Numbered from the stretch's first letter, positions 26,501 to 35,509 are shown. The stretch is DNA of 64,000 nt from Chitinophaga sp. S165 (GCF_003182155.1 NZ_QGTG01000001.1:310001-374000); one strand, 5' to 3'. The notes: a model not told the origin generated them from the sequence alone. Made by a program: numbers and translations.

Positions 26501-29500
26501 CATGGCATTTAGTGAGACAAACTTATGTGAAGGAGATCGTGATATGGCCTGGCGGACTTTCCGTCAGCTTTATCTGATGGCAAGACGTGAGATACTTGAC
26601 GGTGAGGTGGCAAATATTGGTGCTCCTGCGGGTGTTGCTATGGTAAGCAGTGCTCAATTGATTGCAGCTGGGAAGTCACCTCGCTTCAATACCGCGTCGG
26701 GGGGCTTATCCCAGGCTGGTTTAGATTTTATCAGGCCGGACAGGACAGAAAAAGAGCTGTCCGATTATATGAGTGATGCATTGAAGAAAAGTTATGAAGA
26801 AAATTGCAATGCATACGTAACGGCGTGGATGCAACAACTGGCTCCATGTAAATACGATTATAATTCTAATGACTGGGAGCAGCTTAAATCTAAATTGCTG
26901 GAGGTTTGTAAACAGGGAGCAGATATTGATCATCCTATGGGTGCGAGTACAGTTAGGCCCTCGAGCAGCTATAAATATAAAAGCTTTCAAGCGGTGTTAG
27001 AAGAGTATAATGTTGCGCATAATATCAATAATCCACTGGTATGTAACGCTTATCTTATTACGGCGCCAGCGCCATATGATAAGCAGCTTGCGTATGCGGA
27101 TAAGGCGTCCTATACCCGTCCTTCAGATTGTGAGTGTAATCAGTTAAGTATGTTGCAGAAGGAGTATCAATTACGTAAGAAAACTGGTGATACGAATCTT
27201 GCAGTATATCTGAACAGAACAAGGGGGACGTCTTTTACGCAGGCGGAAATACAGGCGCTTATTGATGCATGTAGCATGGTCGGGACGGGGTGTGACTATC
27301 TGTCAAAGCCCATTTCGATACCAGTCGTTATGCAATGTAACTCTGCGGCCAGCTGTGCCTCATGTACAGAAGTAAAAGCGGCATATGATAGTTTTCAGAC
27401 AACGTTCCCTGGTATCAGTCCTCAACGGACAGAAACAGATTCCCTACAGCAATTGAAGAACCAATTGTTTGCAGCTTATATGAACAGCCGCCTGGGATTT
27501 TCCAAGCAGGCCTGGGAGTATCTCAATTTTATTATTGACACGTGCGCACAGAATACGATCAGGGATAGTACCGTATGTAACCCGGCCAATCCGTCCTACC
27601 ATACTTATAGTGAATTGTACGAGCGTAATGTGATAATTTCAGACATGGTGCGTACGCCGGATAACGGCTTTGTGCTGGCAGGTTCTCTTAAGGGCAGAGG
27701 AATAACAGGAGGAGGGGGAAATGCGCGAATGTTTTCAGATCCGGTCGTGTTTAGAGATACTGTTGCTTTACTGCTTAAGGTAGACAAGTATGGAGTGGTT
27801 CAATGGGCCTATAACTATCTAGTTGGTGAAGGTAATTACTTTTCGAAGCTTAAAACAACACAGGAAGGAGGTTTTGTGGCAATTGGCGCCGTCTGGGGCG
27901 TAGGACATGATAGCTCAGATATTTTCATAGTAAAAACAGATGGTGATGGAAACACGGAGTGGAGCCGGAAAATTGGCCTGAATACATCAATGGGAGAAAC
28001 TGGCTGGGACATAATTCAAACCAGTGACAATGGGTATGCTTTTGCAGGAAGAACAAACAACAACTATGTAGATAGCACCGGCGACTGGTTGATAGGAGCA
28101 TTGGATTCACGAGGGTACGGGAGGTGGCTTCGGCAGCTGGGAAATTCTAATATAGATGAGGCCTATTCACTCATGGAGGATCATGACACATTGGTGGTGC
28201 TTGGAAGTACTTTCCTGGCACACGGTGTTTGGCATGATTACGATGTTATGATTGCCAAAATCAATAAGAACACCGGTGTCGCAAACCAATTATTCAGGTA
28301 TGATTTCGGGAGTGCACTGGGTACAAGTAATAACTATCCGAATATAGTTCAGGTGACATCGTATGGCTATTTATTTAACGTATCAAATGGTCTGGGTAAT
28401 AATTTCAAGAATGGGATTGCCAGTGTTACCAAGTATGGAGATATTATTTCATCCAGGCAGCTTTCAAATCCCAAAGACAGCATGGTGGCCATAAATATGC
28501 CAATGCTGGGATCTGCAAATGGGGAAATCCTTGCGGTACAGAACGTGCGTACGAGACCTTACGGGATGGTGGCGTTTAATAAAATTGGCGCCGATTCATC
28601 TGTAGCCTGGTCAGACGGGATAAGCCTTGATAGTACTATCTATGCGAACGATATACTGGAGAACCGTGATGGGAGTTACACTGTGGGAGGGACCTATGGA
28701 AAATTCGGGTTGCTTATTTTTACACCTGTGTCAGGGAGGTTAAGCTGTAATAATGAAGTGCTAAAGGGTACTTCTTCTGGATTAAGGGTTACTCAGAACC
28801 AACTTGGAACTTTTTCAACTAACATAGTACGAGGCGCTGATTCTGCAGTATCGCCGCTCTCTGTTGGTATTGGTGAGGTTACCATATATGAGGCTGGACT
28901 TTCCTGCAACGGCGCGAACAATTGTTATAAGATACATGGTGGACCTTTGCTGTGTGGCAATGCGAATCCAATATTTTCAGATGTTGTAGACAGTAGTAAT
29001 AATTGTTCGGACAATGAATACTTTGCGGTCAGCAAGGGTACAGAGCTGTACAATGCTTACAGGGATTCGTTGCGAACTGCTTTTGGAAACCTCTATGCTG
29101 ATAGCTGCATACATGCTGGACAGCGGGAAGGCTATACTATGGGCTATGATATCAGTGAATATCACTACACATTATACTATTATGACCAGGCTGGAAATCT
29201 TCTGAAAACGGTGCCGCCGGCTGGTGTTATAGTGAACCGTTCAGCTTCCTGGCTGCAAAATGTAAGAAGTGCGAGAGCCGCTGGTCTTTCGAATACGCCT
29301 GCACATACATTGGCGACCAATTACCGGTATAATACTTTGAGCCAGGTGGTGGCGCAAAATACACCTGATGCGGGAACCAGCAGGTTCTGGTATGACAGGC
29401 TGGGTAGGTTGGCCATTTCACAGAATTTGAAACAACGATCACTGGCTGCATACAGTTATACGCAATATGATCAACTGGGCCGTATAACGGAGGTAGGTGA

Positions 29501-32255
29501 AATTAGTAGCAGTGCGTCTATGAACAACGGTATCAGCCGTAACGCTGTTAATCTTGGCAACTGGTTTACCAATGCATATAACAGCCGGACGCAGATTACA
29601 AGAACTGTATATGATGTTGCTAACAGTTTTCTGTCTGGTGATGTCCTTACGGCTGTTAACCTGCGTAACAGGATTTCCTGGACAGCTTTGTATGACTCAT
29701 CGCCAGAGCAAGCTTCCGGTGATTATACCACGGCGACGTTCTATAGTTATGATATTCATGGCAATGTCAATACGCTTGTACAGGACTACAAGAAGGGGAG
29801 TATGCGTGAATCAGGAAGGAATCGCTGGAAAAAGATGGTATATAGCTATGACCTGATCAGCGGTAAGGTGAACCAGGTTGCTTATCAACCGGAAGAGGAA
29901 GATGCGTTCTATCATCGTTATAACTATGATGCAGAGAACCGGTTGACAAAGGTCGAAACCAGTGGTGACGGCGTATATTGGGAGAACGATGCTTTTTACC
30001 AGTATTACAAGCATGGTCCATTGGCACGAACTGTTCTTGGACAACAGCAGGTACAGGGGCTGGATTATGCTTATACGTTACAGGGCTGGCTCAAAGGTGT
30101 GAACAGCACGGCAGTAGGTGGTCAGTTTGACATGGGACATGACGGGACTAGCGTAGCCCGCGACGTTTTCGGATTCGCCTTGCATTATTATGGTGACAGG
30201 GATTATAAGACCCTGGGTAACGGACCAGGTCCTTTCGCATCTGTAAACGGGAGTGGGCTTAAGCCGTTGTTCAACGGAAATATTAGTGCTATCAGTCAGT
30301 CAATCCCTTCTGTAGGAAGTCCTTTACAGTATGCATATAGTTATGATGCACTCAATCGGCTAAAGGGAATGCAGGCCAGCAGTGGACTTGATTCTCTTTC
30401 GAATAAATGGACGCCTGTACAGCTGCCTGATTACAAAGAGGATATCAGCTATGACGCGAATGGTAACATTCTGACATACAGTAGAAATGGTAATAAGGCA
30501 TCTGCCAATAAGCAAATGGATGATCTTACCTATAAGTATTATCCAGGCACAAATAGGCTAGAATATGTGCATGATGCGATTGATTCTTCCGCATATAGTG
30601 TCGATATTGATAACCAGGTTGGAGGGAACTATACCTATGACAGCATTGGTAACCTTGTCGCGGACGTGAAAGAAGGGATATCAGCCATTGAATGGACCTT
30701 ATATGGTAAAATCAAAACTATCCTTAAGAAAGACGGTACCCTCATAAAATATACCTATGATGTGAGCGGTAACCGTATAAGCAAGAGTGTCAATGGGTTG
30801 GAAACCTGGTATGTAAGGGACGCGGCCGGGAATGTGATGGGCGTTTACACTAAAGGCGATCCGGGTGTAAATAACGGAATGCTTACGAAGTCAGAAACAC
30901 ATTTGTATGGTTCCAGTCGTTTAGGCGTTAATTCTTTTAGTATCAATGTGGAAGATAGCGCTTCGTATGAAAGTGTCTATATGCCTGGTTTAGGTTCAGG
31001 TTTAAATATTAACTTTACGCGTGGTAAGAAGGTCTTTGAATTAAGTAATCACCTGGGGAATGTGCTGGCGACTGTTAGCGATAAGAGGTGGCTGCAGTCT
31101 GGATGGTATGAAGCGGATGTAAGGTCAGCTCAAGAGTATTATCCTTTTGGTATGCAAATGCCAGGGAGGGGGTATAATGCAGGAGGTTATCGCTATGGGT
31201 TTAATGGGAAGGAGAATGATAATGAGGTGAAGGGTGAGGGCAATCAGCAGGATTATGGGATGCGGGTGTATGATCCGAGGTTAGGCAAGTTCTTGAGTGT
31301 GGATCCGTTAGGTCCCAAGTATCCATGGAACAGTAGTTATGCTTATGCAGAAAATGATCCGGTTAAGTTTATTGATCTTGATGGACTAGAGAAGTTCGAT
31401 CCAGCTGCTAAACAACCTATAGGAATTACATACATAAGCAAAGCGACACTGCCATTAAGTGGGGTAATTGATGAAAAGCATTTTATAAAAGTTGGAAATT
31501 ATCGTTTACATGGAGTTGTAAGTCAGGATGGTAAGCAATGGTGGTTGGCTAGGAAACAGGTAAAGGGTGGTTATGTGGATGATTATATAGTTGGAACTGA
31601 TGCAGTAGGGTTATTTACCAGAACGAGAGATAAATTAGATTGGGCTGCGGGATGGGTTGAAAGGTCCGAAGGCAATGGAGGAGGTTTATGGGGAGCATAC
31701 AAATCAACTTGGACCCCTCAGAATGTAGCGGCAGGCATAATGATAGGTATGGGAGGGCTCATTGCAGCAGGAGAGGTATCGGCAGCCCCTACTGTAAAGG
31801 ATGCTGGGATTGCAGGTACTCGCACCGCTAAAACGTCTAATTACACAAATTATGGTGGGGAGGGAGTTGATCTTGCTGTAGCGCAATCGGCTGAAACATC
31901 CGAAGCTACCGGGTTAATACAACATGCTCTTCAACTTAAAGGAAGATTAGGTCCAGATGCAAATTTTAATTTTAGAGTAAAGTTTGAGTTAGGAGGCTGG
32001 AGGTATGAAGTTAGATCCCATGGCATAGATTTGGACGCAGCTGCTAAGTATCCCGGATCTAACTCAGGTAGCGGACCGACGTGGAGAATCGAGCGAAAAT
32101 TGGTATTGCCACCAGGAAGTAAGGTGCAAGGCAGTGGAACATTCGAATTAGGTGCAAGTGGTACTTGGTATTCAAAGGATGCTTTGAAGGCTGGAGGTAA
32201 CGCAGCTGCCAATGATACACATATTCCGCTCTGGAATATTGGACCCAATAAATAG
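23559..32255 (+). CDS. Rhs-repeat polymorphic toxin protein with C-terminal tip
   Basis: 2898 residues; an internal ATG at 23604 begins a better signal peptide (MRRIVCLRVALTIVLLLMLT). Order: N-terminal beta domains (~40-330), a Cys-rich stretch (~720-1300), a beta-propeller-like run of DNGFVLAG / GGFVAIG / NGYAFAG repeats (~1352-1715), then YD/Rhs repeats (~1870-2510). The Rhs-associated core is at ~2527-2611: YYPFGMQMPGRGYNAGGYRY, then YGMRVYDPRLGKFLSVDPLG and DPVKFIDLDG. Residues ~2612-2898 are the variable toxin tip, with a Gly/Ala-rich hydrophobic segment at ~2721-2742 and an unassigned C-terminal domain (HGIDLDAA, TWRIERKLVLPPG). Probably autoproteolysed and delivered to rival cells; immunity is presumably the next gene. 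Confidence 0.88.
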   Translation: MSPFLLSLYNLSAPVMRRIVCLRVALTIVLLLMLTIAGHGQTVKTLKEFLDGKKGQIAKDSFVMVKDDIYFDASKINTLDTPYLVKNIITLKINEYAGVPLPQAFTAQVSVRIIYTRPDYQTDSIDRTLSINYADTSSYTSRSSFVFSNAHMVTAKILGVTTTGSSDVKSVLQLDNEMQVSPVYKLSCSNDAVKAFRSIQPVSPNNADELRVEWNGVTGADVYDLEWAYIDSSALKAQRYGNPLNPNKIFKNNASRVTVADNNYNIPLLYDGKGALYFRVRAVQERADNARTETNWSSDFGGLGAFAFNGHQDSLNWQATTSFAEEGKRKSVVQYYDGSLRGRQTVTKDNSTKTTIVGETYYDYQGRPAVQVLPSPTLNSIIKYSPGFNRGINSPEYDKGQYDTLPSPAAFLTAAAKPMSDKSGTNQYYSSGNPDTSGINKFIPDAEGYAFTETVYTQDNTGRISRQSGVGPVFRIGSTHETEYYYGSPGNGDLDALFGTDVGDKSHYFKNMVKDANGQFAVSYVDMHGRTIATALAGKPDSANLSDLTSYKEEHVIDSLSGAGSNIIKDLTLENTQSQLVTIKGDYDFKYQLKAPVVKINTCNGPVCFNGLYDLEIRITDDAYNQRLARGAFDTVFRNYNLDSIKAGCNIPPRDFNISFSINLPRGNYEITKRLTVNRQALEYYRDSVFMKMDTCVKLDDFIRQQRALLANEQCVPDCKSCKDSVGTWASFWAKYPARIGQPVQDSVLYKTQALADFNKAVEACGALCKDTSDVEDILAAMLMDVSAPSGQYADVNDTTSVYSIFYHKDETELAPYERDNVYYLDESGLPDQVYNDDIQAYVKPQRLSPAMFAAKFKSSWAAALLQFHPEYYKYQAYLQRQTAYEWDRKAEAIDTYAEAKSAGYLNPTGNSDYSFPIVPANNDPLASRDVLIKDKLNQVLKSYNKDADPAKQLSLWSVATMTVKCQDALTACKESYRTPDMAFSETNLCEGDRDMAWRTFRQLYLMARREILDGEVANIGAPAGVAMVSSAQLIAAGKSPRFNTASGGLSQAGLDFIRPDRTEKELSDYMSDALKKSYEENCNAYVTAWMQQLAPCKYDYNSNDWEQLKSKLLEVCKQGADIDHPMGASTVRPSSSYKYKSFQAVLEEYNVAHNINNPLVCNAYLITAPAPYDKQLAYADKASYTRPSDCECNQLSMLQKEYQLRKKTGDTNLAVYLNRTRGTSFTQAEIQALIDACSMVGTGCDYLSKPISIPVVMQCNSAASCASCTEVKAAYDSFQTTFPGISPQRTETDSLQQLKNQLFAAYMNSRLGFSKQAWEYLNFIIDTCAQNTIRDSTVCNPANPSYHTYSELYERNVIISDMVRTPDNGFVLAGSLKGRGITGGGGNARMFSDPVVFRDTVALLLKVDKYGVVQWAYNYLVGEGNYFSKLKTTQEGGFVAIGAVWGVGHDSSDIFIVKTDGDGNTEWSRKIGLNTSMGETGWDIIQTSDNGYAFAGRTNNNYVDSTGDWLIGALDSRGYGRWLRQLGNSNIDEAYSLMEDHDTLVVLGSTFLAHGVWHDYDVMIAKINKNTGVANQLFRYDFGSALGTSNNYPNIVQVTSYGYLFNVSNGLGNNFKNGIASVTKYGDIISSRQLSNPKDSMVAINMPMLGSANGEILAVQNVRTRPYGMVAFNKIGADSSVAWSDGISLDSTIYANDILENRDGSYTVGGTYGKFGLLIFTPVSGRLSCNNEVLKGTSSGLRVTQNQLGTFSTNIVRGADSAVSPLSVGIGEVTIYEAGLSCNGANNCYKIHGGPLLCGNANPIFSDVVDSSNNCSDNEYFAVSKGTELYNAYRDSLRTAFGNLYADSCIHAGQREGYTMGYDISEYHYTLYYYDQAGNLLKTVPPAGVIVNRSASWLQNVRSARAAGLSNTPAHTLATNYRYNTLSQVVAQNTPDAGTSRFWYDRLGRLAISQNLKQRSLAAYSYTQYDQLGRITEVGEISSSASMNNGISRNAVNLGNWFTNAYNSRTQITRTVYDVANSFLSGDVLTAVNLRNRISWTALYDSSPEQASGDYTTATFYSYDIHGNVNTLVQDYKKGSMRESGRNRWKKMVYSYDLISGKVNQVAYQPEEEDAFYHRYNYDAENRLTKVETSGDGVYWENDAFYQYYKHGPLARTVLGQQQVQGLDYAYTLQGWLKGVNSTAVGGQFDMGHDGTSVARDVFGFALHYYGDRDYKTLGNGPGPFASVNGSGLKPLFNGNISAISQSIPSVGSPLQYAYSYDALNRLKGMQASSGLDSLSNKWTPVQLPDYKEDISYDANGNILTYSRNGNKASANKQMDDLTYKYYPGTNRLEYVHDAIDSSAYSVDIDNQVGGNYTYDSIGNLVADVKEGISAIEWTLYGKIKTILKKDGTLIKYTYDVSGNRISKSVNGLETWYVRDAAGNVMGVYTKGDPGVNNGMLTKSETHLYGSSRLGVNSFSINVEDSASYESVYMPGLGSGLNINFTRGKKVFELSNHLGNVLATVSDKRWLQSGWYEADVRSAQEYYPFGMQMPGRGYNAGGYRYGFNGKENDNEVKGEGNQQDYGMRVYDPRLGKFLSVDPLGPKYPWNSSYAYAENDPVKFIDLDGLEKFDPAAKQPIGITYISKATLPLSGVIDEKHFIKVGNYRLHGVVSQDGKQWWLARKQVKGGYVDDYIVGTDAVGLFTRTRDKLDWAAGWVERSEGNGGGLWGAYKSTWTPQNVAAGIMIGMGGLIAAGEVSAAPTVKDAGIAGTRTAKTSNYTNYGGEGVDLAVAQSAETSEATGLIQHALQLKGRLGPDANFNFRVKFELGGWRYEVRSHGIDLDAAAKYPGSNSGSGPTWRIERKLVLPPGSKVQGSGTFELGASGTWYSKDALKAGGNAAANDTHIPLWNIGPNK

Positions 32256-32289
32256 AATTATTTATGATAAAAGGTAATAATCACAGAAT

Positions 32290-32664
32290 ATGTCTAAAGA
32301 AATAATTGATAAGATAAATTCCATTACTAAAGGGCTTCATTTCTTTGAATTTTCCGTTTTGTCTTATAAAAAGGGAATCCTTGAAATCGCAGGCAGTAAG
32401 GACATGATATACTACCGGAATATAAAAATCATATTTAGAGATGTTTATGCGATTATCGGTACTTTGGAATGGAAAATAATTCCTGACGAATTATGCGTGG
32501 ATGTTATTCCATATGAAGATGCGAAGGATTTAACTTCTGGTTATTGGTTTTATAGTGACCTTAGCGTTTTCAAGTTCAACTGTGATGATACATTACCTAC
32601 ATATATCATTGCGAAGACGATTGAACTCGAAGAACAACTTTTAGCTCAATATGAATTGGAATGA
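32290..32664 (+). CDS. Candidate immunity protein for the resident Rhs tip
   Basis: 124 residues, no signal peptide, no recognised domain, mixed alpha/beta with many aromatic residues (GYWFYSDLSVF). It starts 34 bp after the Rhs stop, the canonical place for the cognate immunity gene, and is about the right size. Cytoplasmic immunity suggests the tip acts in the cytosol. The assignment rests on position only. Confidence 0.55.
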   Translation: MSKEIIDKINSITKGLHFFEFSVLSYKKGILEIAGSKDMIYYRNIKIIFRDVYAIIGTLEWKIIPDELCVDVIPYEDAKDLTSGYWFYSDLSVFKFNCDDTLPTYIIAKTIELEEQLLAQYELE

Positions 32665-32702
32665 GTTATTCGCTGTCATTATAAGTGAGTTAGTTGGTGT
32701 CG

Positions 32703-32954
32703 ATGAAGAGTATAAAGGTTAAATATAAGAGGCGGTTGCCAATCCCGGGTACAAATAATTCGGTTAATATGCCTTTGAATGAAGGGAATAAGAAAATAAC
32801 AGAAGAAACCAAGATAATGGCATCAGATTTAACAGAGGAAGGTCTGCTTGTAATGAACGCGGTCTATCGTAAGTGGATGGACAAAGTAGTCGATGGAAAG
32901 ATCACTCCAGATGATTACAAATTATTAGATAAGGCGCTGAAAAAGAAAGCCTAA
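32703..32954 (+). CDS. Small hypothetical protein after the resident immunity gene
   Basis: 83 codons from ATG 32703. Lys-rich start (MKSIKVKYKRRLPIPG) then an alpha-helical C-terminus (EEGLLVMNAVYRKWMDKVVD...DYKLLDKALKKKA). No family recognised. It is closed by a strong terminator, so the resident unit is Rhs, immunity, this ORF. It could be a second immunity or an accessory factor. Confidence 0.45.
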   Translation: MKSIKVKYKRRLPIPGTNNSVNMPLNEGNKKITEETKIMASDLTEEGLLVMNAVYRKWMDKVVDGKITPDDYKLLDKALKKKA

Positions 32955-32965
32955 GTGACTTTTAA

Positions 32966-32993
32966 TAGGGGTTAACCGTAAGGTTAGCCCCTA
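32966..32993 (+). terminator. Terminator closing the resident Rhs unit
   Basis: TAGGGGTTAACC, GTAA loop, GGTTAGCCCCTA followed by ATTATTT. Twelve-bp arms with one G-U pair. It also faces the XRE fragment on the other strand. Confidence 0.7.
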
Positions 32994-33009
32994 ATTATTT
33001 AAGTATCGC

Positions 33010-33138
33010 TTATAATTTAGATTTGGAGAGGAAGGCATCCACAAGAGAATAAACACACTCTTTGTCTTTATCTGGTAGTTCGTTAATCTCATTTAATCGC
33101 TTTATCGTCTTGGGATCCTTAAGAATGTTAGTATTATC
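33010..33138 (-). pseudogene. XRE regulator fragment (C-terminal ~42 codons), copy 1
   Basis: Minus-strand codons spell NTNILKDPKTIKRLNEINEL and then a DKDKECVYSLVDAFLSKSKL tail before a stop. This is nearly identical to the tail of the copy at 34809-35012, and similar to the tail of the fuller XRE gene at 40170-40509. The helix-turn-helix part is absent; the frame runs directly into the ~55-bp repeat block. A remnant, not a gene. Confidence 0.75.
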
Positions 33139-33141
33139 AAT

Positions 33142-33197
33142 ACAGATGAAAGAAAAAACATATATTAGGCTCAGTTCTTTGAGTAGAAAAAGTGTGC
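33142..33197 (+). repeat. Repeated block preceding orphan tips, copy A
   Basis: ACAGATGAAAGAAAAAACAT followed by TAGGCTCAGTTCTTTGAGTA and AAAGTGTGC. Present again at 36688-36737 and 38617-38671, each time 30-40 bp before an Rhs core remnant. Not found upstream of the resident Rhs core. CTCA...TGAG inside it forms a short stem. Confidence 0.7.
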
Positions 33198-33216
33198 AAG
33201 GCCGTTGCAAGGATGA

Positions 33217-34242
33217 GTGGGATATAATGCTGGGGGTTATCGCTATGGGTTTAATGGGCAAGAGAAATCGAGCGAGATAGGAGATAATAATTATACGGCT
33301 CAGTTCTGGGAATATGATAGTAGAATTGGAAGGAGATGGAATATAGATGCAGTTTATAAACATAGTTCCTATGAAGCTTTTGCGGGAAATCCTATTAGTT
33401 ACGCTGACCCTTCGGGATTAGATACTTTTAATTTTAACAGGCGGGTAACAACATACTATCCCAGCAATGGAGGGCGTCCAACAGGTACATCTACATTCGA
33501 TATAACGCAGGTTCGAAGTGGAGGAGCAGATGTATTTATGTATAATCAGACAAATACGATAATCGATAGTAGAGGAGGAAGGACTACTACAACACGTACT
33601 GTTTTGCATCCAGAAGATCGGGAAAGTGCGGTTGGGATGACAAAAGGGCGCAATTTGTATTTTGATGGGCTAATAACCACAGAGCGAAATAATTATGATT
33701 GGGAGTCTATAGGTAAGCTTATGTATGCTAACGCCGGCTTTAAAAGTGAGATGCTTAGCCGTAATCCCAAGTCTGCCGAATGGATGTCCAATGCGTCCAG
33801 CATGGAAGTAATGGAGGGATTGCTACCTGTAGCCACTCAGATAGGAACGTTAGAATATAGCATCTTTAGTATATCTGCGTTTAATAAAGGTTTTTCTATT
33901 AATAATGGAGCTGGAGGCCTGACAAGGCCCATGAAAATAGAGCGGTATATTTATCAAGGAGAAAAGTTAGAGGATTTAATTGAAACAGCTCAGTTAAGAA
34001 CGTTCAACACAGGACTCGAACATGCTATAGTTAGGCTTAGTTCCGGTGAAAAAGCGCTAGTAAGTGGCGGACCTCATGGAATATTTTTCCGAGCTGGGGA
34101 AATTAAGACACTCTTTGGTCATACTCATCCTGTTATTACTGGAGCAAGCGCAGGCGATCTCAATGCATTAATTTACTTGAATCAAAGTAAGCAATACATT
34201 TTTGAGGCGTTTAACAAGACACCTATTATTCTCAGAAAATAA
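33217..34242 (+). CDS. Orphan Rhs tip 1 with JAMM-like metallopeptidase toxin
   Basis: 341 codons beginning inside an Rhs core: GYNAGGYRYGFNGQE, then YTAQFWEYDSRIGRRWNIDA and NPISYADPSGLD. There is no normal start (GTG inside the core), so it is a displaced C-terminal module, not a full gene. A pre-toxin region (about 70-210; TYYPSNGGRP, DWESIGKLMYA, NPKSAEWMSNASSMEVMEG) is shared with tip 3. The toxin domain (about 220-341) has LEHAIVRLSSGEKALVSGG and GHTHPVITGASAGD with His302, His304, Ser311 and Asp314, fitting the JAMM/JAB metal site HxHP...SxxD with one residue fewer in the spacer. Predicted metallopeptidase or deubiquitinase-like toxin. The reading frame is intact. Confidence 0.65.
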   Translation: MGYNAGGYRYGFNGQEKSSEIGDNNYTAQFWEYDSRIGRRWNIDAVYKHSSYEAFAGNPISYADPSGLDTFNFNRRVTTYYPSNGGRPTGTSTFDITQVRSGGADVFMYNQTNTIIDSRGGRTTTTRTVLHPEDRESAVGMTKGRNLYFDGLITTERNNYDWESIGKLMYANAGFKSEMLSRNPKSAEWMSNASSMEVMEGLLPVATQIGTLEYSIFSISAFNKGFSINNGAGGLTRPMKIERYIYQGEKLEDLIETAQLRTFNTGLEHAIVRLSSGEKALVSGGPHGIFFRAGEIKTLFGHTHPVITGASAGDLNALIYLNQSKQYIFEAFNKTPIILRK

Positions 34243-34250
34243 AATCAATT

Positions 34251-34721
34251 ATGGCAATTCTTATAGAAGGTCAAAGTGAATGTGTTATATGTAAGTGTAA
34301 ATTGCAGGAATTTGAAGATATCATAATGTTTCCTCCATTAATATCAAATATAAATGATCGAATTTATCCCTTCAGTGATTCAGGGGTACATAAAAAATGT
34401 TTAACTAGACATCCTCTGGCAGCTGATGTTATCCACTATAGGGAACAATATGATCAGTTTAATAATAAGAGACCCATAATTGATGTGGAAGGAAATATAA
34501 TTGAGAATCCAAGAGAAATTATCTCTTGGGGCCTGTTAACATCCGATCCATCTGAAGAGCTACATAGGTACAACTTTTTAACGCTTAATAGAAAAAGAAT
34601 TGCTAATTGGACGGAACGAGAGAATTTTTTGATGACAGCAAAGAGGTATGTTAGTGATGGTAAATGGAAAAGCTATGGAGATTTTAACTTACTTGAATAC
34701 TTAATAAATTTAGTTGAGTAA
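34251..34721 (+). CDS. Candidate immunity protein for tip 1
   Basis: 156 residues, starts 8 bp after the tip 1 stop. N-terminal cysteines (C11, C14, C16) and HKKC near 47-50 suggest a zinc-stabilised fold; the remainder is unassigned. No signal peptide, consistent with a cytosolic target. Immunity role is inferred from position. Confidence 0.55.
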   Translation: MAILIEGQSECVICKCKLQEFEDIIMFPPLISNINDRIYPFSDSGVHKKCLTRHPLAADVIHYREQYDQFNNKRPIIDVEGNIIENPREIISWGLLTSDPSEELHRYNFLTLNRKRIANWTERENFLMTAKRYVSDGKWKSYGDFNLLEYLINLVE

Positions 34722-34808
34722 ATAAGTAAAATAAAGATAGAATAGGGGTTATAATCGCTTCGAGATATTAAAGTATAAATAAGAATGCCAGGTAGTTACT
34801 GGGCATTC

Positions 34809-35017
34809 TTATTTAAGTATCGCTTGTAATTTAGATTTAGCAAGGAACGCATCCAGTAGCGAGTAGACACACTCTTTGTCTTTATCTGGTAGTTCATTAA
34901 TCTCATTGAGCCGCTTCATCATCTTAGGGTCTTTAAGAATGTTGGTATCATTAGCTTCCCCCAATAAGAATCCCACGGTAGTATCCAGAGCTTCGGCCAA
35001 CTTCCTGACCACATCTT
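34809..35017 (-). pseudogene. XRE regulator fragment, copy 2
   Basis: Encodes VVRKLAEALDTTVGFLLGEA then DTNILKDPKMMKRLNEINEL and a DKDKECVYSLLDAFLAKSKL tail: the linker and C-terminal part of an XRE regulator. The N-terminal helix-turn-helix found in the 40170-40509 copy is missing; homology stops abruptly at about 35017. Same orientation as copy 1. Confidence 0.75.
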
Positions 35018-35043
35018 ATTTTGTAGGTACAATACTTACATGA

Positions 35044-35067
35044 CGATGCCTAGTGTTTTGTTAGGCA
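35044..35067 (+). terminator. Hairpin before orphan tip 2
   Basis: ATGCCTA, GTGTTTTG, TTAGGCAT. Stem of 7-8 bp; weak T-run, so terminator function is uncertain. Confidence 0.35.
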
Positions 35068-35086
35068 TTGTTCATTTAGGTCTTAC

Positions 35087-35509
35087 TTGATAGGTGGTTA
35101 TACTGCCGCCTTCTGGGAGTATGATCCGAGGACAGGTAGGAGATGGAATTTGGATCCAGTAACGGACGTAAGTATTAGCCTATATGCAACTTTTCAATTG
35201 GATCCTATTAGGAATGTTGATCCCTTGGGAGAGCAATCGTATGATTGGTATGCACGTAGGAATGAAAATGGTTCGATTAGCGTGATTAATTTATCTGGAG
35301 AACATGATGTGTCAAAATCTATTGTAGGACAAGATTGGATAAATGTAGAGGAAGATAATATTTCTGCAGAGCAGGCTCAAAATAACGCCAACAGCTATTT
35401 TTCACCAACGATGTCCCCTAATCGTTATCAGGGAAATTATCATGCGGATAAAGTGGGGGTGTCAAGTTTAACTGAAAGGTTAGCGTATTTTGATCAGACT
35501 CTTATATGA
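35087..35509 (+). pseudogene. Orphan Rhs tip 2, core remnant and linker
   Basis: Begins inside an Rhs core without a start codon of its own: GGYTAAFWEYDPRTGRRWNL, then YATFQLDPIRNVDPLGEQSY. The following ~95 residues are a linker ending ERLAYFDQTLI. The stop overlaps the ATG of the next open frame (ATGA), so the toxin domain is now a separate reading frame; whether they were ever one protein is not clear. No ~55-bp repeat block precedes this copy. Confidence 0.6.

Noticed and set aside
33010..33363. A 117-codon minus-strand gene
   Set aside because: Only its last ~42 codons are XRE-like; the rest is antisense to the repeat block and to the Rhs core of tip 1.
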